64,000 nucleotides of DNA from Bryum argenteum. Taxonomy: Eukaryota > Streptophyta > Bryopsida > Bryales > Bryaceae. Positions 44,393 through 56,805 of the stretch are shown piece by piece. Every line of letters begins with the position of its first letter. Position 1 is the first letter of the stretch. The position numbers and the translations under genes were made by a program. The stretch covers positions 13,527,601-13,591,600 of the forward strand of contig CM073322.1 in NCBI GenBank assembly GCA_037043015.1, written 5' to 3'. The notes beneath the pieces were generated by a model. It saw nothing but the letters and a program-made list of their open reading frames with translations. It was not told the origin of the DNA and made no database searches.

Positions 44393-46238
44393 TTACAAAA
44401 ACTTACGAGGCTCGTTGTCAGTGAAGCCTCCGAACCTCGACTTCAGCGACTCCTTAAAATTCTTGGGGTCCAAGTTTACAGACTTCCTTCCAGCTGTGAG
44501 ATCTTTGTCTCTATCCCACGGTTTCCAGGGGTGATTCACCCTCCACTCGGGCTCTTTCTCGGGAGCTCCACCTTCCTTCTTGGGTTTCTTCTCCTTCTTC
44601 TGCTTCTTGGCCCCAGCTGATCTCTCGGCCTGATGCTTCTCCATGAGCGACTGAGACCTTTTGTGCGAGTTGTACGAGTCCACCAATTCCGCTTCCTTGG
44701 TAGCTCTCTCCTTCTCACGCTCTTCCAACTCTTCAGGTGCACCATTTGTGATCGCAGCTTGCTTATATGCTTCCAAATATTGCATCTTTGCCTTCTCAGC
44801 TTTGTCGGCCGGCGTGTCAGTCCACGCGCTGGTATCTCCACGGCCGCTTTTTTCAGACTTGCTAAAGAAAGTGTTATGTTGAGCAGGAGGTCCACCAGCC
44901 TGTCTCTCAGGCGGGAGTTTTGTCATCCATTCATCCCTTGCCGTTTCCTTAGGACCTCGTAGTAGCTCATCGTCACCCTCTTCTTCCTCTCCTCGAAGAC
45001 GCCTCCATTGAGCAGCCTCTCGTTTTGCCTGCAATTCAGCAGCAAATTCTTCACGGGCCTTCTCCTCGGCAACCTTACGGTCAATCTCGGCTTTCTTCGT
45101 GGGGTCTTGTAGGTCTTTGAAAGCCTTGTTCAGTGCCATGAAAGCCTCGTGTGCTTGTGGATGGTCACACTTGTCGGGATGTACCAGTAAAGACAGCTTC
45201 CAATACTTTTTCTTCAAGACTGCAGGTTCAACTTCTGACTTCACGCCCAGCAAGTCGTACGCATTCCTAATTTCACGAGAAAGCATCCTCGAAACCTCTT
45301 CAAATCGCTCCGCATCATTAGCAGAAGCAGCCTCCGCCACCACTGTTGCAGGAGCAGGTCCAATCAAGGGATCGTTTTCAAGCTCCAACTCGGCCTCTCT
45401 GGCAATTACCAAACCGAAATGTAAATATCAACAGAATAGTTGGCAGATTGTAAAGAAAGCAACAGTCTCAGCACATTAAAAATATGCTCAGGCATTCCAT
45501 CATACCTGAGGCGAGCCTCGGCTTCTGTAAGTCGTGCAGCAGCTGCTAACATGTCCGCAGACGGCATCGCTGGACCCATAACCCTGTTTGAAATCACAAC
45601 ATTAGCCCCAAAACGCACAAACTAGGAAAAGACAATTGTTGCTTTTAACTTTTCTCTGTATGGCAGAAACAAGTATGGAAGAATCAATGCACATTCTTAT
45701 AGTGGACTGTTCTAAGCACTTGATCACCCGAAAAAATACTACAAATCTACCATTGAGCTATCATCGAAAGGCATGCAACTTCCTGTCCACAATGACATGG
45801 AATTGAACTCAAACCCTAATAACGATAGCCGATAGCAGCATACTTCACGTACCTGCGTTTAGGTCCAGTGTCCACATCTGTGCTCGTTGCTGGAGGAGAA
45901 TCGACTGGCAAGTTATTGCCCACGAACGCCGACGGCTCCTCCTCTAATGTGTCAGACCTGTCTTCTTTCCGCTGATCCTCGTCGGAAGACTCGTGCCTTT
46001 CTCGCCGGTGACGCAGCTCTCGCTCCTCCTTGCGTTTCCTCTTCTTCTCCAGATACTCCGGGTCATCGTACTTATCATACCTCCTTTCCTTCCGATCCTT
46101 CTCCCTTCCTTTGCGATCCTTCTCCCTCTCTTTGCGATCCTTCTCCCTCTCTCTCTCTTTGCGATCCTTCTCCCTCTCTCTCTCTTTGCGATCCTTTCTG
46201 TCCTTCTTGTCACGCCTTCTCTCCTTTTCGGAACCCAT
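44393..46238 (-). CDS. DnaJ-domain / DUF3752 (GPALPP-type) nuclear protein
   Basis: Three exons (46238-45853, 45583-45506, 45398-44393) join in frame to 489 residues. Residues about 5-60 are a tandem Lys/Arg/Glu/Asp repeat (KDRKERE units) typical of RS-like or nuclear proteins, followed by an acidic stretch. A GPAMPS motif at the second exon matches the GPALPP motif. A J domain follows: IRNAYDLLGVKSEVEP, then KKYWKLSLLVHPDKCDHP with the HPD triad needed to stimulate Hsp70. The C-terminal 200 residues (RDEWMTKLPPER, SLMEKHQAE, EWRVNHPWKPWDRDKDL) are a DUF3752 domain. Plant relatives carry this same fusion and are thought to act in the nucleus, perhaps on spliceosomes. A GTAAGT close before the stop leaves open one further 3' exon. 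Confidence 0.88.
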
Positions 46239-46271
46239 TATTCCAGAGAGGACACTGAAGCTCCAAACCGG

Positions 46272-46375
46272 TCAATTCCAAAACTTCCTAACCCTAAACC
46301 TGATCCAGCTCTCTCTTTCGTTTCAGGAACCGGAGGAGCATCCTCATTGTCACCTCGTCCACGCCCTTTCCCTGC
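46272..46375 (-). pseudogene. Copied fragment of the 600-residue protein gene
   Basis: About 101 bp here matches 41029-41129 with 9 mismatches (about 91% identity). It corresponds to codons of the GRGRGDIEDAPPVPEAK region, and its minus-strand frame stays open (GRGRGDNEDAPPVPETKERA). The rest of the gene is absent. It lies only 34 bp upstream of the DnaJ gene ATG, so it may be part of that gene's promoter or leader. Confidence 0.8.
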
Positions 46376-47134
46376 ACATACTCACGGGACTGGGGTTTCA
46401 ATTTTCTTCGACCCGAAACATGATCAACAGATTTCTATCCTTCTCAACAAAAGCCGCATTCCGCAACCTCAACTGGGATCATGAAACTGCTCAACCCCTA
46501 AAATTCACAGGTGACCAATTCAATTCAACTGTATGAACAGCATGGGTTGATCGAATACAAGGAGGCATTTAAAAACGCTGGTATACCACCCTGAGACCTA
46601 ATTTGATTCCGAACATTAAATGGTCCAAGACATGGATCGACAAAACTCAAATCTCTCAGGAGGCAATCGAGAACCACTGTCAAGCTCAATTCAAAACCCT
46701 AGAAGGGAGCACGTATTCACCACATCCACTTCCAACCACCGACCAACAACGAGCACAGACAACAAGTCGATAACAAAAGCCTCATTATAATCGCAATTTA
46801 AGCCTGTCGATCCATCACTGAAACTCAATATCAAAGAAAAACCTTCGAATTCATCATAAGACGCTAAAAGTCAACGCAATGACAATTTAAAACCCTAGAA
46901 GCATTAACCAAATTCAATCACTACGACCTACCAACACAGAAATCAGCAATTCAAAAGCCTCCTTCTGAACAACATGCGACATTAATTATCACAAAAACAT
47001 GCAACATGCAACAACCTTTCGAATTATCACAAAAACAGAGAAAAACCTTCAAACTTATCCACAAGACGCTAAACTCAAGTCTCAAAAAAATGAGAAAGCG
47101 AAATTCAATCAATCCTTCACCGACAAGTAACTTA
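46376..47134. other. Intergenic, AT-rich
   Basis: No gene seen. Two AT-rich phrases recur (ATTATCACAAAAACA and AAAAACCTTC at about 46985-47050), which suggests an old local duplication. Confidence 0.35.
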
Positions 47135-47135
47135 C

Positions 47136-47300
47136 ATATGAGGGGCGCGAAACTGGTGAGGATGAGGATCCAGCCATGTGCGAGGAAAAATTCGAGCACG
47201 GCAGGGGTAAACACGACAAACGCCGAGACAGCGGCCGTCAGCAATACCTGGATACTGAGAATGTTGTACACTTCCCAATGAAACCCCAGCGGAGCTCGTT
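47136..47300 (-). pseudogene. LIFEGUARD/BI-1-like exon fragment with frameshift
   Basis: On the minus strand, ELRWGFIGK followed in another frame by VYNILSIQVLLTAAVSAFVV and a second hydrophobic stretch matches the first membrane segments of LIFEGUARD (TMBIM, Bax inhibitor-1-like) proteins. A one-base deletion after the Lys codon breaks the frame. It is bounded by an acceptor-like CTGAACAG behind a poly-T tract and a GTAAGTT donor, so it is a whole exon. No other exon of the family was found on either side. It is an isolated gene fragment, not a working gene. Confidence 0.7.
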
Positions 47301-47310
47301 CTGTTCAGCG

Positions 47311-47325
47311 GAAAAAAAAAAAAAA

Positions 47326-47356
<31 letters not shown>
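47311..47356. repeat. Poly(A) tract interrupted by TTT
   Basis: About 20 A, TTT, then about 22 A on the plus strand, next to the LIFEGUARD-like fragment. On the minus strand it is a polypyrimidine tract ahead of the exon acceptor. Confidence 0.9.
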
Positions 47357-47474
47357 TCTCAAATTTTGGTGAATTTTGAAGTTCCTACGATCTTATTTAT
47401 TTCGGGCAAAAATGAGCATATACCGCAGATTGGGCAGTTTTGGATAGATTTCAAGTAGTGTTTTCAAACTTTGA

Positions 47475-47843
47475 GATAGATAGATAGATAAATAGAAACT
47501 CCGGTCCCTTTCTCATGGGGCCGGCGTGAATGAAGTGTCTGTTCGTAATGCTAATATCCCGATGGCCACCGGACAAGGGGAAATTGGAACAATACTACTT
47601 CCCCCTCTCGAGGGTGGACACTATAACTACGCTAGTTTCTAGCCTAGTTACTAGTGCCTTGAAGATACTTGACATAGTATCCCCCCAAAGGGCTTTGAGG
47701 TACCCATACAACAAGGTCCAAAGACCCCCACAATAGTTGGGTGGACTATAGTGGTGAGCACCACACCGGCATGGGGAGTAGAACCCACGACCTCCTCATT
47801 GGGGGCCTAAGCCCTAACCACCAAGCCAAGGCTTGTGGTGCCT
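47475..47843 (-). mobile_element. tRNA-derived SINE with target-site duplications
   Basis: The 369-bp element is flanked on both sides by the 14-bp direct repeat TTTTCAAACTTTGA (47461-47474 and 47844-47857). Read on the minus strand, it starts near 47843 with a tRNA-like head. The head has an A-box-like TGGCTTGGTGGTTAGGG and a B-box-like GGTTCTACTCC about 40 nt later. The element ends in (ATCT)n at 47475-47491, a simple-repeat tail as in many SINEs. It would be transcribed by RNA polymerase III and moved by LINE enzymes encoded elsewhere. There is no coding capacity. Confidence 0.85.
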
Positions 47844-47857
47844 TTTTCAAACTTTGA

Positions 47858-49678
47858 CCATAGATATCTAGTAAAGTATGAGGAATTTTGAAGCACAAAA
47901 AGACTTTTTTTTTAGACATGGATATTTATGGTTGATATTCAAATGGTATCAATTTCATAGAATTTGAATTTAGAAAATCAGAGAGGTTGATCGAACCTAA
48001 TCGACTTGTCAACTTTAAGGTTTAGATTTTGAGTATTAGTAAAGCAGTGTTTCTAATTTATATTTTGAAGTCTAAAAATTATAGTATGCTCTCCAAACTA
48101 AACCATAGTTTGTATTCTTTTTTAACTTTGTGTTCAGCCCTTAAATGAGCCAAACTTCAAAAAAAGACATTTTGGGTGAAAAGTAAAAACTTCAAAAAGC
48201 CATTACTGAACACAATTGTGGAGAAAATCACTTGGGTTGAGTCCCAAATCGAGTCTAGCCCCTAGACGTCCCTAGTGTCGAAAAACAACATTTTGGATGA
48301 AGGGCCGAAACTTTGAAAAGCCATATCTTCTTCATTTAAACTTTGTTTTAGATGAAATCACTTGGGTTGTGTCAAAATCAAGTGGTTAGTTTGTGTAGTT
48401 AAGATTGCAGACCCATACCGTAAAGCATGAATAAATGGCATGCATTTTAGTATAGGCAACTATTGTTTTTAGGATTTCAACATTTGGCATGTTCAACCAT
48501 TGCAAGCCAATCATGTGAGATCAAAAGTTTTTTTCATGAGCTTTTTTTAACATAAGTGAGATCGTTAGATGCATCCATTGTAGTTGAATTTTTTGATCTA
48601 GATAACGTCGGTATTTGCTTTGCTATGATGTTTCTACAATGAAAAAAGTGAAAATTTGGATGATATTTTAGGAACTATATCACCTTCATCCACCGTTAGA
48701 ATTTGACTTTTTTTTTTGGGATGGATTTCAATCATAGTCTAGTTTTAACAGTAGGAACCTTAACCTAACCAAAGATGTATTAAAGATAAGGCGTGGATTG
48801 AGTGCAAAGGTTCTAATTTTGGACTACTTTTGCACCGTAAAATGTTTGGCAGTTTTCATCATTACAAGGCTACTACTTGAGCAAAGATATTTTTTTTGAT
48901 GATTTTTTTCGGTACAATAGAGTTTTTGAGAGAAAGATGACCAACTCTCTAGTTGGTGATTTTTTGATTGCAAACTTCATGTTGGTAGTATTTTCACTTC
49001 AAAGTGAAAATGATGGTATGTTGTAGCATGTGTTCGGCACTAATACATTATGACCTTGCAATCTAAGAGGTCCCACGAGTTAATTTTTGATCCACAAAAT
49101 CTACAACAAGTGTATTACAAGTTCATACGGTTTAGATCTGAACATGTTATATTTATTTTCATTTGTGACATTTTTTTGAAAATTAATTTTTAGCTAAGAA
49201 CATCCCAAGGACGTTTAAGATAGTGTGATTTGCTTTAAAATTTTATCGGAACTCTTCATGTTGTTGTATGAGCCTCATTGGTCCAACAAGGAATTGCAAA
49301 CAATATTGAGCTATCCTCGTCCACCAACCTTTATATGTATGCCATTCATGTTGTAGAAATCTACAACACAGGTTGCACATTAAAGCTCAACAAGTTGAAT
49401 CTTATTCCCTTGTAATATTAAGTTTGCAGAATTTTAGTGAGACAGAGGGAGTAAAAAGCAATACAAAAATAAAACAAGAATATTATAACGTTTCCCTTGA
49501 CAACAGCTCCCAACAGAACCATAGAAATAGATGAATATCATCCACGAAGAAGCACTGAAATTCATTCATCCGTCAATCAGCTTCCTTTACTCTTTTGCTG
49601 CTCTCGCTTGACTTCGCCCCCCTTCCGAGTGTTGTCGTCGAGGGAGGAGCAGCTCCGATCTACCACCCCGCCATCACC
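47858..49678. other. AT-rich non-genic stretch upstream of gamma-COP
   Basis: No gene seen until the leader of the coatomer gene (about 49500-49678, C/T-rich). A diverged tandem duplication of about 115 bp lies at 48155-48395 (ACATTTTGGRTGAA, AAAAGCCAT, AATCACTTGGGTTG, AAATCRAGT in both units). The rest is AT-rich and likely old transposon debris. Confidence 0.45.
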
Positions 49679-52600
49679 ATGGCGCTCGTGCAACCAGCCC
49701 TGAAGAAGGACGATGATCGCGAAGATGACTGTAAGTTTCAATCGCTTTTCAAATCGGCGAGATCCGTGCATTACACAGTAGGATCTGGTGTTAGTGGTGA
49801 AATTGAAGCCCAATTTTGAATCGGGTTATGGGTTTCTCTTCTTCTTGGCAGCTGAGTACTCGCCCTTCTACGGCATTGAGAAGAGCGCCGTGCTGCAGGA
49901 AGCGCGCGTCTTCAACGACCCTCAGCTGGATGCCCGCCGGTGTGCACAGGTAGGTGTAGTAGCTACAGGTTCCATGCGTAAGGTTTCTGGACTTAGGGCA
50001 CCTAGCGATCGATGACATACAGAAGTTTTCGGATCCCTGGATGTTCATGAAATTTGACGTTGTGCAGGTCATCACGAAGCTGCTCTACTTGATTAACCAG
50101 GGCGAGTCTTTCACGAAGGTTCGGATTCTCGTGCCATAATGTTAGGATTCCTCAATCAGCATTGCGCGTTCTGGTATGGGAGGGGCTTTACTTAGACTAG
50201 AGTGGCCGTGGAATGGGAGACTTATGCAGCTAAATTAGGGTTTTGTGGAAGGTCTTGCATTTGTAACGAGTCTCCGGTGGTCGTTGGGAACAGAAAGAGG
50301 CGACAGAGGTGTTCTTCGCTGTGACGAAGCTGTTTCAATCGAAGGACATTGGGTTGAGGCGCATGGTGTATCTGATGATCAAAGAGATTTGTCCATCAAG
50401 CGATGAGGTAATTGAGCTGCACCTTCTCATTCTGACAGTGGAAGGTACATGAATAAGGAGAAATGCAGAGGCCCGTCCAGTATTACAAATCCCCGATTGT
50501 GTCTGCTGTGACATGCTTTAGCTTCTGATATCTAGAGCACGTGTAAAATCGGTGTAGTGTAGATCGGGACTACGTAGACTGCATGACTTGAGAGGCTGGG
50601 CTCATCTGGCGTGAAATGTTTGTCCTTGGGAAGTTGCTTGTAGATAAAGCTTCCGATTTGTGGGGCTCTAATGGGATCGATCATTTGTTGGATAGCGTGC
50701 CATCCTCTGATTTCGGTAGGATATACTAGTGATGTTAGAAGGCCTACATGCTTGATGTTATGGTTGCGGTGCACGGTTGGAACGAAAGTTGTGAATGGTG
50801 GTCTTCTGTGACTCTGTGGCAGGTTATCATCGTGACCAGCTCGTTGATGAAGGACATGAACAGCAAGACGGACTTGTACCGTGCCAATGCCATCAGAGTA
50901 CTATGCAGGATAACGGACGGTGGTCTTTTGGGGCAGATCGAGCGGTACTTGAAGCAGGCTGTGGTGGACAAGAATCCCGTAGTGTCGAGTGCCGCACTTG
51001 TGAGCGGCATTCACCTTCTTCAGGTATGATACTTGCATGGTTGGCAGCGATGTCTCGTGTTCGGTAGTTGGGATGGTGGCTGATGCAACAGAGTGCAGTG
51101 GAGCACTGACATGAGCTCTTCACTTCTTGATCATTTTTATGGAGCTGTGATTCGCAGAGCAATCCTGAAATTGTGAAGCGATGGAGCAACGAAGTGCAGG
51201 AGGCCATGCAATCCAAGGCTCCACTAGTCCAGTTTCACGCTTTGGCCCTGCTGCATCAGGTGTGAACTCCTCAGTCTGAGTTAGAGCGGTCCGAACGTGT
51301 TTGTGGTGGTCTCCTACGGTCGAATGCAACTGAATCTCAAATTGCATGAGCGGCGTATTGGAAGAGATTTGAAACGGACGTTTTCTCGGTTAATGTGTGC
51401 GTGGGTGGTCGTGAAGCGTGAAGTTATTCGTGGAAGTGGGGGATGGGAATGCTATCTCAATGATGATGTCGTGTGCTGGCAGATTCGTCAAAACGACAGA
51501 CTAGCAGTGAGCAAGTTGGTGACGAGTCTGACGAGGGGCACCGTGCGATCACCATTGGCTCAGTGTCTCCTCATCCGGTACACATGTCAGGTAGATTCTT
51601 GAAACTATCATACATGTGGTAGGTGTTTCTAGTCGTGACTCGTCCACCGTGGAGGTATCAAGTTGCTGAACGTTTGCTTCTCGGGTGCGGATATAGAGCT
51701 TATTCTCGGTAACATTCAGTTCTCGCAAGAGTGTTCGATAATTTGTAACAAGGCCGGTCGGGTTGATGAGCAGGTGATCGATGAGTCCACCCCAAATGCT
51801 CAAACGGGAGATCGACCGTTTTTTGATTATCTGGAGAGCTGCTTGAGGAACAAAAACGAGATGGTGATCTTCGAGGCTGCGAGAGCAGTGACGGAGTTGA
51901 GAGGAGTGACGGCGAGGGAGCTGACTGCGGCTATCACTGTACTGCAACTGTTTCTGAGTTCATCGAAGCCAGTATTGCGCTTTGCGGCTGTGCGAACCCT
52001 GAACAAGGTGAGTCATAAAAGCCCCGAGGTATCGGGTGTGATGTGTGTGACGTTGTGTCTGGTTTGGTAGAAGCTGGTGGAAGACGATGTATTAGTCGGG
52101 CGCGTGATATTGGAAGTTGGGAGGATGTGTTCGCAGGTCGCGATGACGCATCCACTGGCAGTGACGAGCTGCAACATCGACATGGAGAGTCTGATCTCCG
52201 ACCAGAACCGGAGCATTGCGACTCTGGCGATCACGACTTTGCTGAAGACGGGCAACGAATCGAGTGTAGATCGGCTGATGAAGCAGATCACGAACTTCAT
52301 GTCGGACATCGCAGACGAGTTTAAGATCGTCGTGGTGGAAGCCATCCGGTCATTGTGCCTGAAGTTTCCTCAGAAGTACCGCTCGTTGTAAGTTCTCTGA
52401 CCTCGACGTGGTGTCTCGCTGTACTGGGTGCGGTATGAGTAGTTATGGACGGATCGACAATCTCGTTAGTTATTGTGGTGGTGTGCGGTACCATTGATGT
52501 ATGTTTCCGAAGGCTGGAGCAGTCGCTGTGGCTAGTGGATGAGACTTGTTGGGTGTGTGACAGGATGAATTTTCTTAGCAACATACTGAGAGAAGAAGGA

Positions 52601-55499
52601 GGTTTTGACTACAAGAAGGCAATCGTGGACTCCATCTTAATCCTGATCCGAGAGATTCCGGATGCCAAGGAGAGCGGTCTTTCACACCTGTGTGAGTTCA
52701 TCGAGGACTGCGAGTTCACGTACCTGTCGACTCAGGTGTGTAGATATGGAGGCCATTTCCACCAACGCAATGATGAGTGGAGTGAGGGAAATTGTTATGA
52801 GATGGTACTGCTGCAGTGCAATGGTGAATGCATGTGGATTCGGAGCATGATTGGTGGATTTGGACTGTGCAGATACTTCATCTTCTTGGGAACGAGGGTC
52901 CGAAGACGACGGACCCGAGCAAGTATATCCGTTATGTGTACAACCGTGTGATTCTGGAGAACGCGACCGTGCGCGCCAGTGCTGTAAGTGCCCTTGCAAA
53001 GTTCGGGGCAGTGGTGGAGAATCTGAGGCCGAGGATTCTCATCTTATTGCGGCGCTGTCTGTACGACAACGATGATGAGGTAAGTGACAGACGGTGGTTG
53101 TGTCGTGCATGGTTGGTGTAGAAACGTCTGTGCGTTGGGCCTTTGTAGGAAGCTTGAACAGTTGATTGGCGAATGGCATACATGGATACGCTACAACCAT
53201 ATTGGAGCATTTTCGACTCTCTAAGAAGAATGCAATAGTGATGCCTAGTGAAATCGGGGGATTCTCTTGGGGACATGATGCGTGTGGGAGATAGGTGGAG
53301 ATCTGGATCGTCTGGTATTGAGTTTTCGTAGTCTCCATCCAGAGAGGCTATGTCAGAACAAGGGCGTCTGAGTATTTAAGAGGAGGTAGGAAGCAGTAGT
53401 CCTTGGCTGATTGGGTGGGTGGATTTGTGGAACAGGTGAGAGACAGAGCAACCCTGTATCTGAACCTTCTGGGAGATGGTCCGGAGGCTGCGGCCAGCGA
53501 CGACGCACAGAAGTTGATGTTCGAGGGGCTGGACGTTCCTCTGGAGAATTTGGAAGCGAGCCTGCAATCTTACGTGAGCGCTCTGTCCGTTTGTAGAATG
53601 GATTAGAGGTGACGTTCGTTAGAAGTGTGTGTTATGGAGGATTGGAGTGAGGGTGATATGTTGGAGGTGTGTGGTTGACTTGGTGGCGGTTTGCAGGAGT
53701 CGAGCGAGCGACCTTTCGACCTGGAAGCAGTTCCAAGAGACGTGAAGCCACAGTTGCACGTGGAGAAGAAGGCGCCGACGAGCAAGGAGAAGAAGGCTGC
53801 AAAGGATGCTGCGAGTCAGAAGGCTGCGGTGGATGGTGGAGGCATCAACACCTTTGAGGCTTACGAGAAAGTGTTGAACGGCATTCCCCAGTTTGCAGGT
53901 TTTGGGAAGCTTTTTAAGGTGTGGTGGGTGCGCTGAGAATTTGTACATGGTTGCCTTGTGCTGAAGGATTGAACAGAGGGGTTCGGTGCAGAGTGGAGTG
54001 ATATGTCATGTCATTCAGGTTCAGGTGCTTGTGGTAGAGGATGTTCTGATCTGCGTTTGGGGATTATTACAGTAGGTGGTGATTGTGAGAGGGAGAGGAC
54101 TGTTAGTGTTGGGGCACTTGAGAAGCGAGAAGATATGTATCCTTGAGCGATGAGTTGGTTTTAAAATAGAGTTAATGTGAGAACGCGCAGTTGGTAAGCA
54201 GGTGATGTGCATGAATGTGTGCAGTCGTCCGCTGTTGTTGAGCTGACAGAAGCGGAGACGGAGTACGCGGTGAACGTGGTGAAGCATGTATATCCTGGGC
54301 ACATCGTGTTTCAATTCAACTGCACGAACACGATTGCGGAGCAGCTGCTGGAGAACGTAAGAGGGTGTTGTTGTGTTGATTAGTGATTTAATGTTAGAGT
54401 CAGTCGTAGGATCGCACGCAGTTGGTTGGTCACGTGGCTTTTAGTAGAATATGATGTATGCGCGAGAAACGTGAGGTGAAGCCGGGGCCCCTGTTGGTTG
54501 CAGGTGAACGTGATCATGGAATGTATAGAAGGCGACGACTTCAAGCAGGTGTTGACGAAGCCACTGGCTTCCATGGCGTGTGGGGCACCTGGTCAGGCAT
54601 TCGTAGCTTTTGAGAAGAGCGAGGGAGAGTGTTCGACGGGGAAGTTCTCCAACACGTTGAGATTCATCGTGAAAGAGGTAAGGAATGCATCCAGAGCAGA
54701 TCTTGCGAGAACGCTTTGTTGGACCGAGAGTAGAATAGCTAGCGCTACGCATAAGCGTTGTGGCGGAGGTTATCACCTTCGTCGCTGCAAACATTATGTT
54801 ACACGGAAGGTTGTGGGACATGCTACAGTCATCCTCGCACCACGTCCCAATAATCATAACCGAGTGTTGAGGAGTTTCCAAGTGGGCATGGTAGTTGAGG
54901 AAAGGGGTCGGCCTTGGCGTCCTCTGCCTCATACTTAGACAGCAGGGGTTTGTGTTTGTGAACCAGGTGGACCCAAGCACGGGCGAGGCCGACGAAGAAG
55001 GATACGAAGACGAGTATCAGCTGGAAGAAGTGGAGGTGACAGCCGCGGATTACATTCTAAAGACTCCGGTAGCGAACTTCCGGAATGCTTGGGAATCATT
55101 GGACGCGGAGCTGGAGCGCGTGGACGAGTACAGTCTGGGAGCAAGAGAGAACTTGCAAGAGGCGGTTCAGGCCGTTACCACCATTCTGGGGATGCAACCA
55201 TGCGAGGTATGGCTAGTGATCTGGAATTCATGGGATGCAGTCGCGTGTGGTTATCTGTTGGTTTGTTGGGCACTGAATGCTGAAGTGTTATGTTGGTTTG
55301 CTTGCAGGCGACGGACGTGGTGCCCAGCAACGCGAGATCCCACACTTGCCTGTTGGCCGGCAGATTCCTCGGGGGCGTGCAGGTGCTGGTGCGCTTGTCA
55401 GTGGGCATCGACTCGCAGAAGCAGGTAGCAATGAAGCTGGCCGTGCGGTCTGAGGATCCAGCAATCAGCGATATCATTCACGAGATTATCAACGCTTAG
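49679..55499 (+). CDS. COPG: Coatomer subunit gamma (gamma-COP)
   Basis: Seventeen exons join in frame to 895 residues, close to the usual plant length of about 885: 49679-49730, 49852-49949, 50068-50118, 50294-50407, 50823-51023, 51158-51259, 51483-51590, 51774-52007, 52137-52387, 52564-52735, 52873-53079, 53436-53573, 53697-53918, 54225-54356, 54504-54677, 54967-55206, 55308-55499. The N-terminal adaptin-like HEAT solenoid has [70 protein letters not shown] and [19 protein letters not shown] linker rich in Lys/Ala follows, then the gamma appendage ([26 protein letters not shown]...) and a C-terminal platform ([14 protein letters not shown]...) with [18 protein letters not shown]. Gamma-COP is part of the COPI F-subcomplex. 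It binds Arf1-GTP and cargo tails for Golgi-to-ER retrieval. No defects were seen. Confidence 0.98.
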
Positions 55500-56805
55500 T
55501 GACGCGAAGGTTGTTGTTCAGATCGATTAGCCTCCTTGCGTGATATGCGTGACGGATGGGAATCTGAAGACGTCGGGTCACTTAAATATTTTGCACAGCC
55601 TTTAGTATATGTACAGCAACCATTCATCATGTTGAAGAGTCTGTGGGGGAGAGCCCAAAGCGTTGGCTCCTTAGAGTAGGCAATAGCAGAGTAGGTGATT
55701 TGATTCACAGCCTTGTACGTGGTTCTGACCAGCTCTTATGATATTTAATCATTCAAAACTTGGGCAGTGAAGTTGCGATATTTATATATCGAAGACTCTT
55801 GTCACACTTGTTGCATGTTACAATTTATTGTATAACGCAAGAGGTGTGATGTCTGAGGTGGTTGTTTGTTCAGAATGCTCTTATGAAGTAGCTCCAATGG
55901 CTGCTCTAATAAAAGGGAGCACTTATACGAGGGAGACAGAAAAGTTTTGCTTTTACTAAGATGTAGAGGTACGTTATCCAGAGCTTTCCAAGATGATTTT
56001 AAATGGATGAACTACTGTATGGTAAGTGTGAAAGCCCAACAGGTTGCATCCAGCCATACGTACCGTTCACCTCAGTGAATATGACGGCTCCTTCAGAAAT
56101 TGTGGCAGTTTACGGAACTGTTTACATTAACGGCGACGTACACTGGTAATAGTGTGGCTCGTTCCCCGAAGGTGTTGATGAGTATTAAATTTGTGGACAC
56201 GGACACTGAAGCTCCTCAGGATGTAGCCTAGAAATCAATCCACCCGAAATCCTAAGAGGGATTTCAACAGTGAGGACACGAGCCAAGTGCCAAACTGTAG
56301 CAGTAAGGTGGAAGTATCTGTCCGTAATTAAGTAGATCCGTGCTTAGTGGAGCCGCCCGACTCTTAGACACACATTAAGTAGACTGACTACCGAGTGTCT
56401 GCATTCTGTACGAGTGAAGATCGGATTGATTCACTACAACTTCCGAACCCCTACATAAAAAATTCAACAACACTTGCTTCGCAGGTCATAAGTACAGGGC
56501 TGCATGTGTGGAGAAGAAATCGTTGTCCGAGTCTGATAACTTCTTTGACGAGCTTGCACAAGCAACTCAGGAATTGTGGAGTTGGCTGTATCAACCAGCG
56601 TCACAGATGTCGGCGTTGCAAGTAATCCTTCCTCTCATGTTGCATCTTATAGTCGCGCATCATGCGAGGGGTCATGTGAGGATTTATCCCTTTTCTAGTC
56701 CTGTAATCCGTTTGTACATGCGATTGTAATCATTGTATTCTTACTGGAATCAAGGAGAGGTGCATTTCCAAGGAGAGCAACAGAATTTTCTTATGTGCGG
56801 TTTGT
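55500..56805. other. Intergenic: gamma-COP 3' flank and dynamin upstream region
   Basis: No gene confidently seen. An exon-like stretch at about 56500-56620 (+; VEKKSLSESDNFFDELAQATQ) could be a 5' exon of the dynamin transcript, but I see no matching junction. A GTGCAG just before 56824 looks like an acceptor, so the leader of the dynamin gene may be spliced. Confidence 0.35.

Noticed and set aside
45887-46536. Plus-strand frames rich in Ser/Leu/Pro over the DnaJ N-terminus
   Set aside because: They mirror the Lys/Arg/Glu repeat encoded on the minus strand.
47311-47356. Poly(A) tract as the tail of a retrocopy of the LIFEGUARD fragment
   Set aside because: The A-run is at the 5' side of the gene sense strand, so it is poly(T) in the transcript direction and cannot be a poly(A) tail of that gene.
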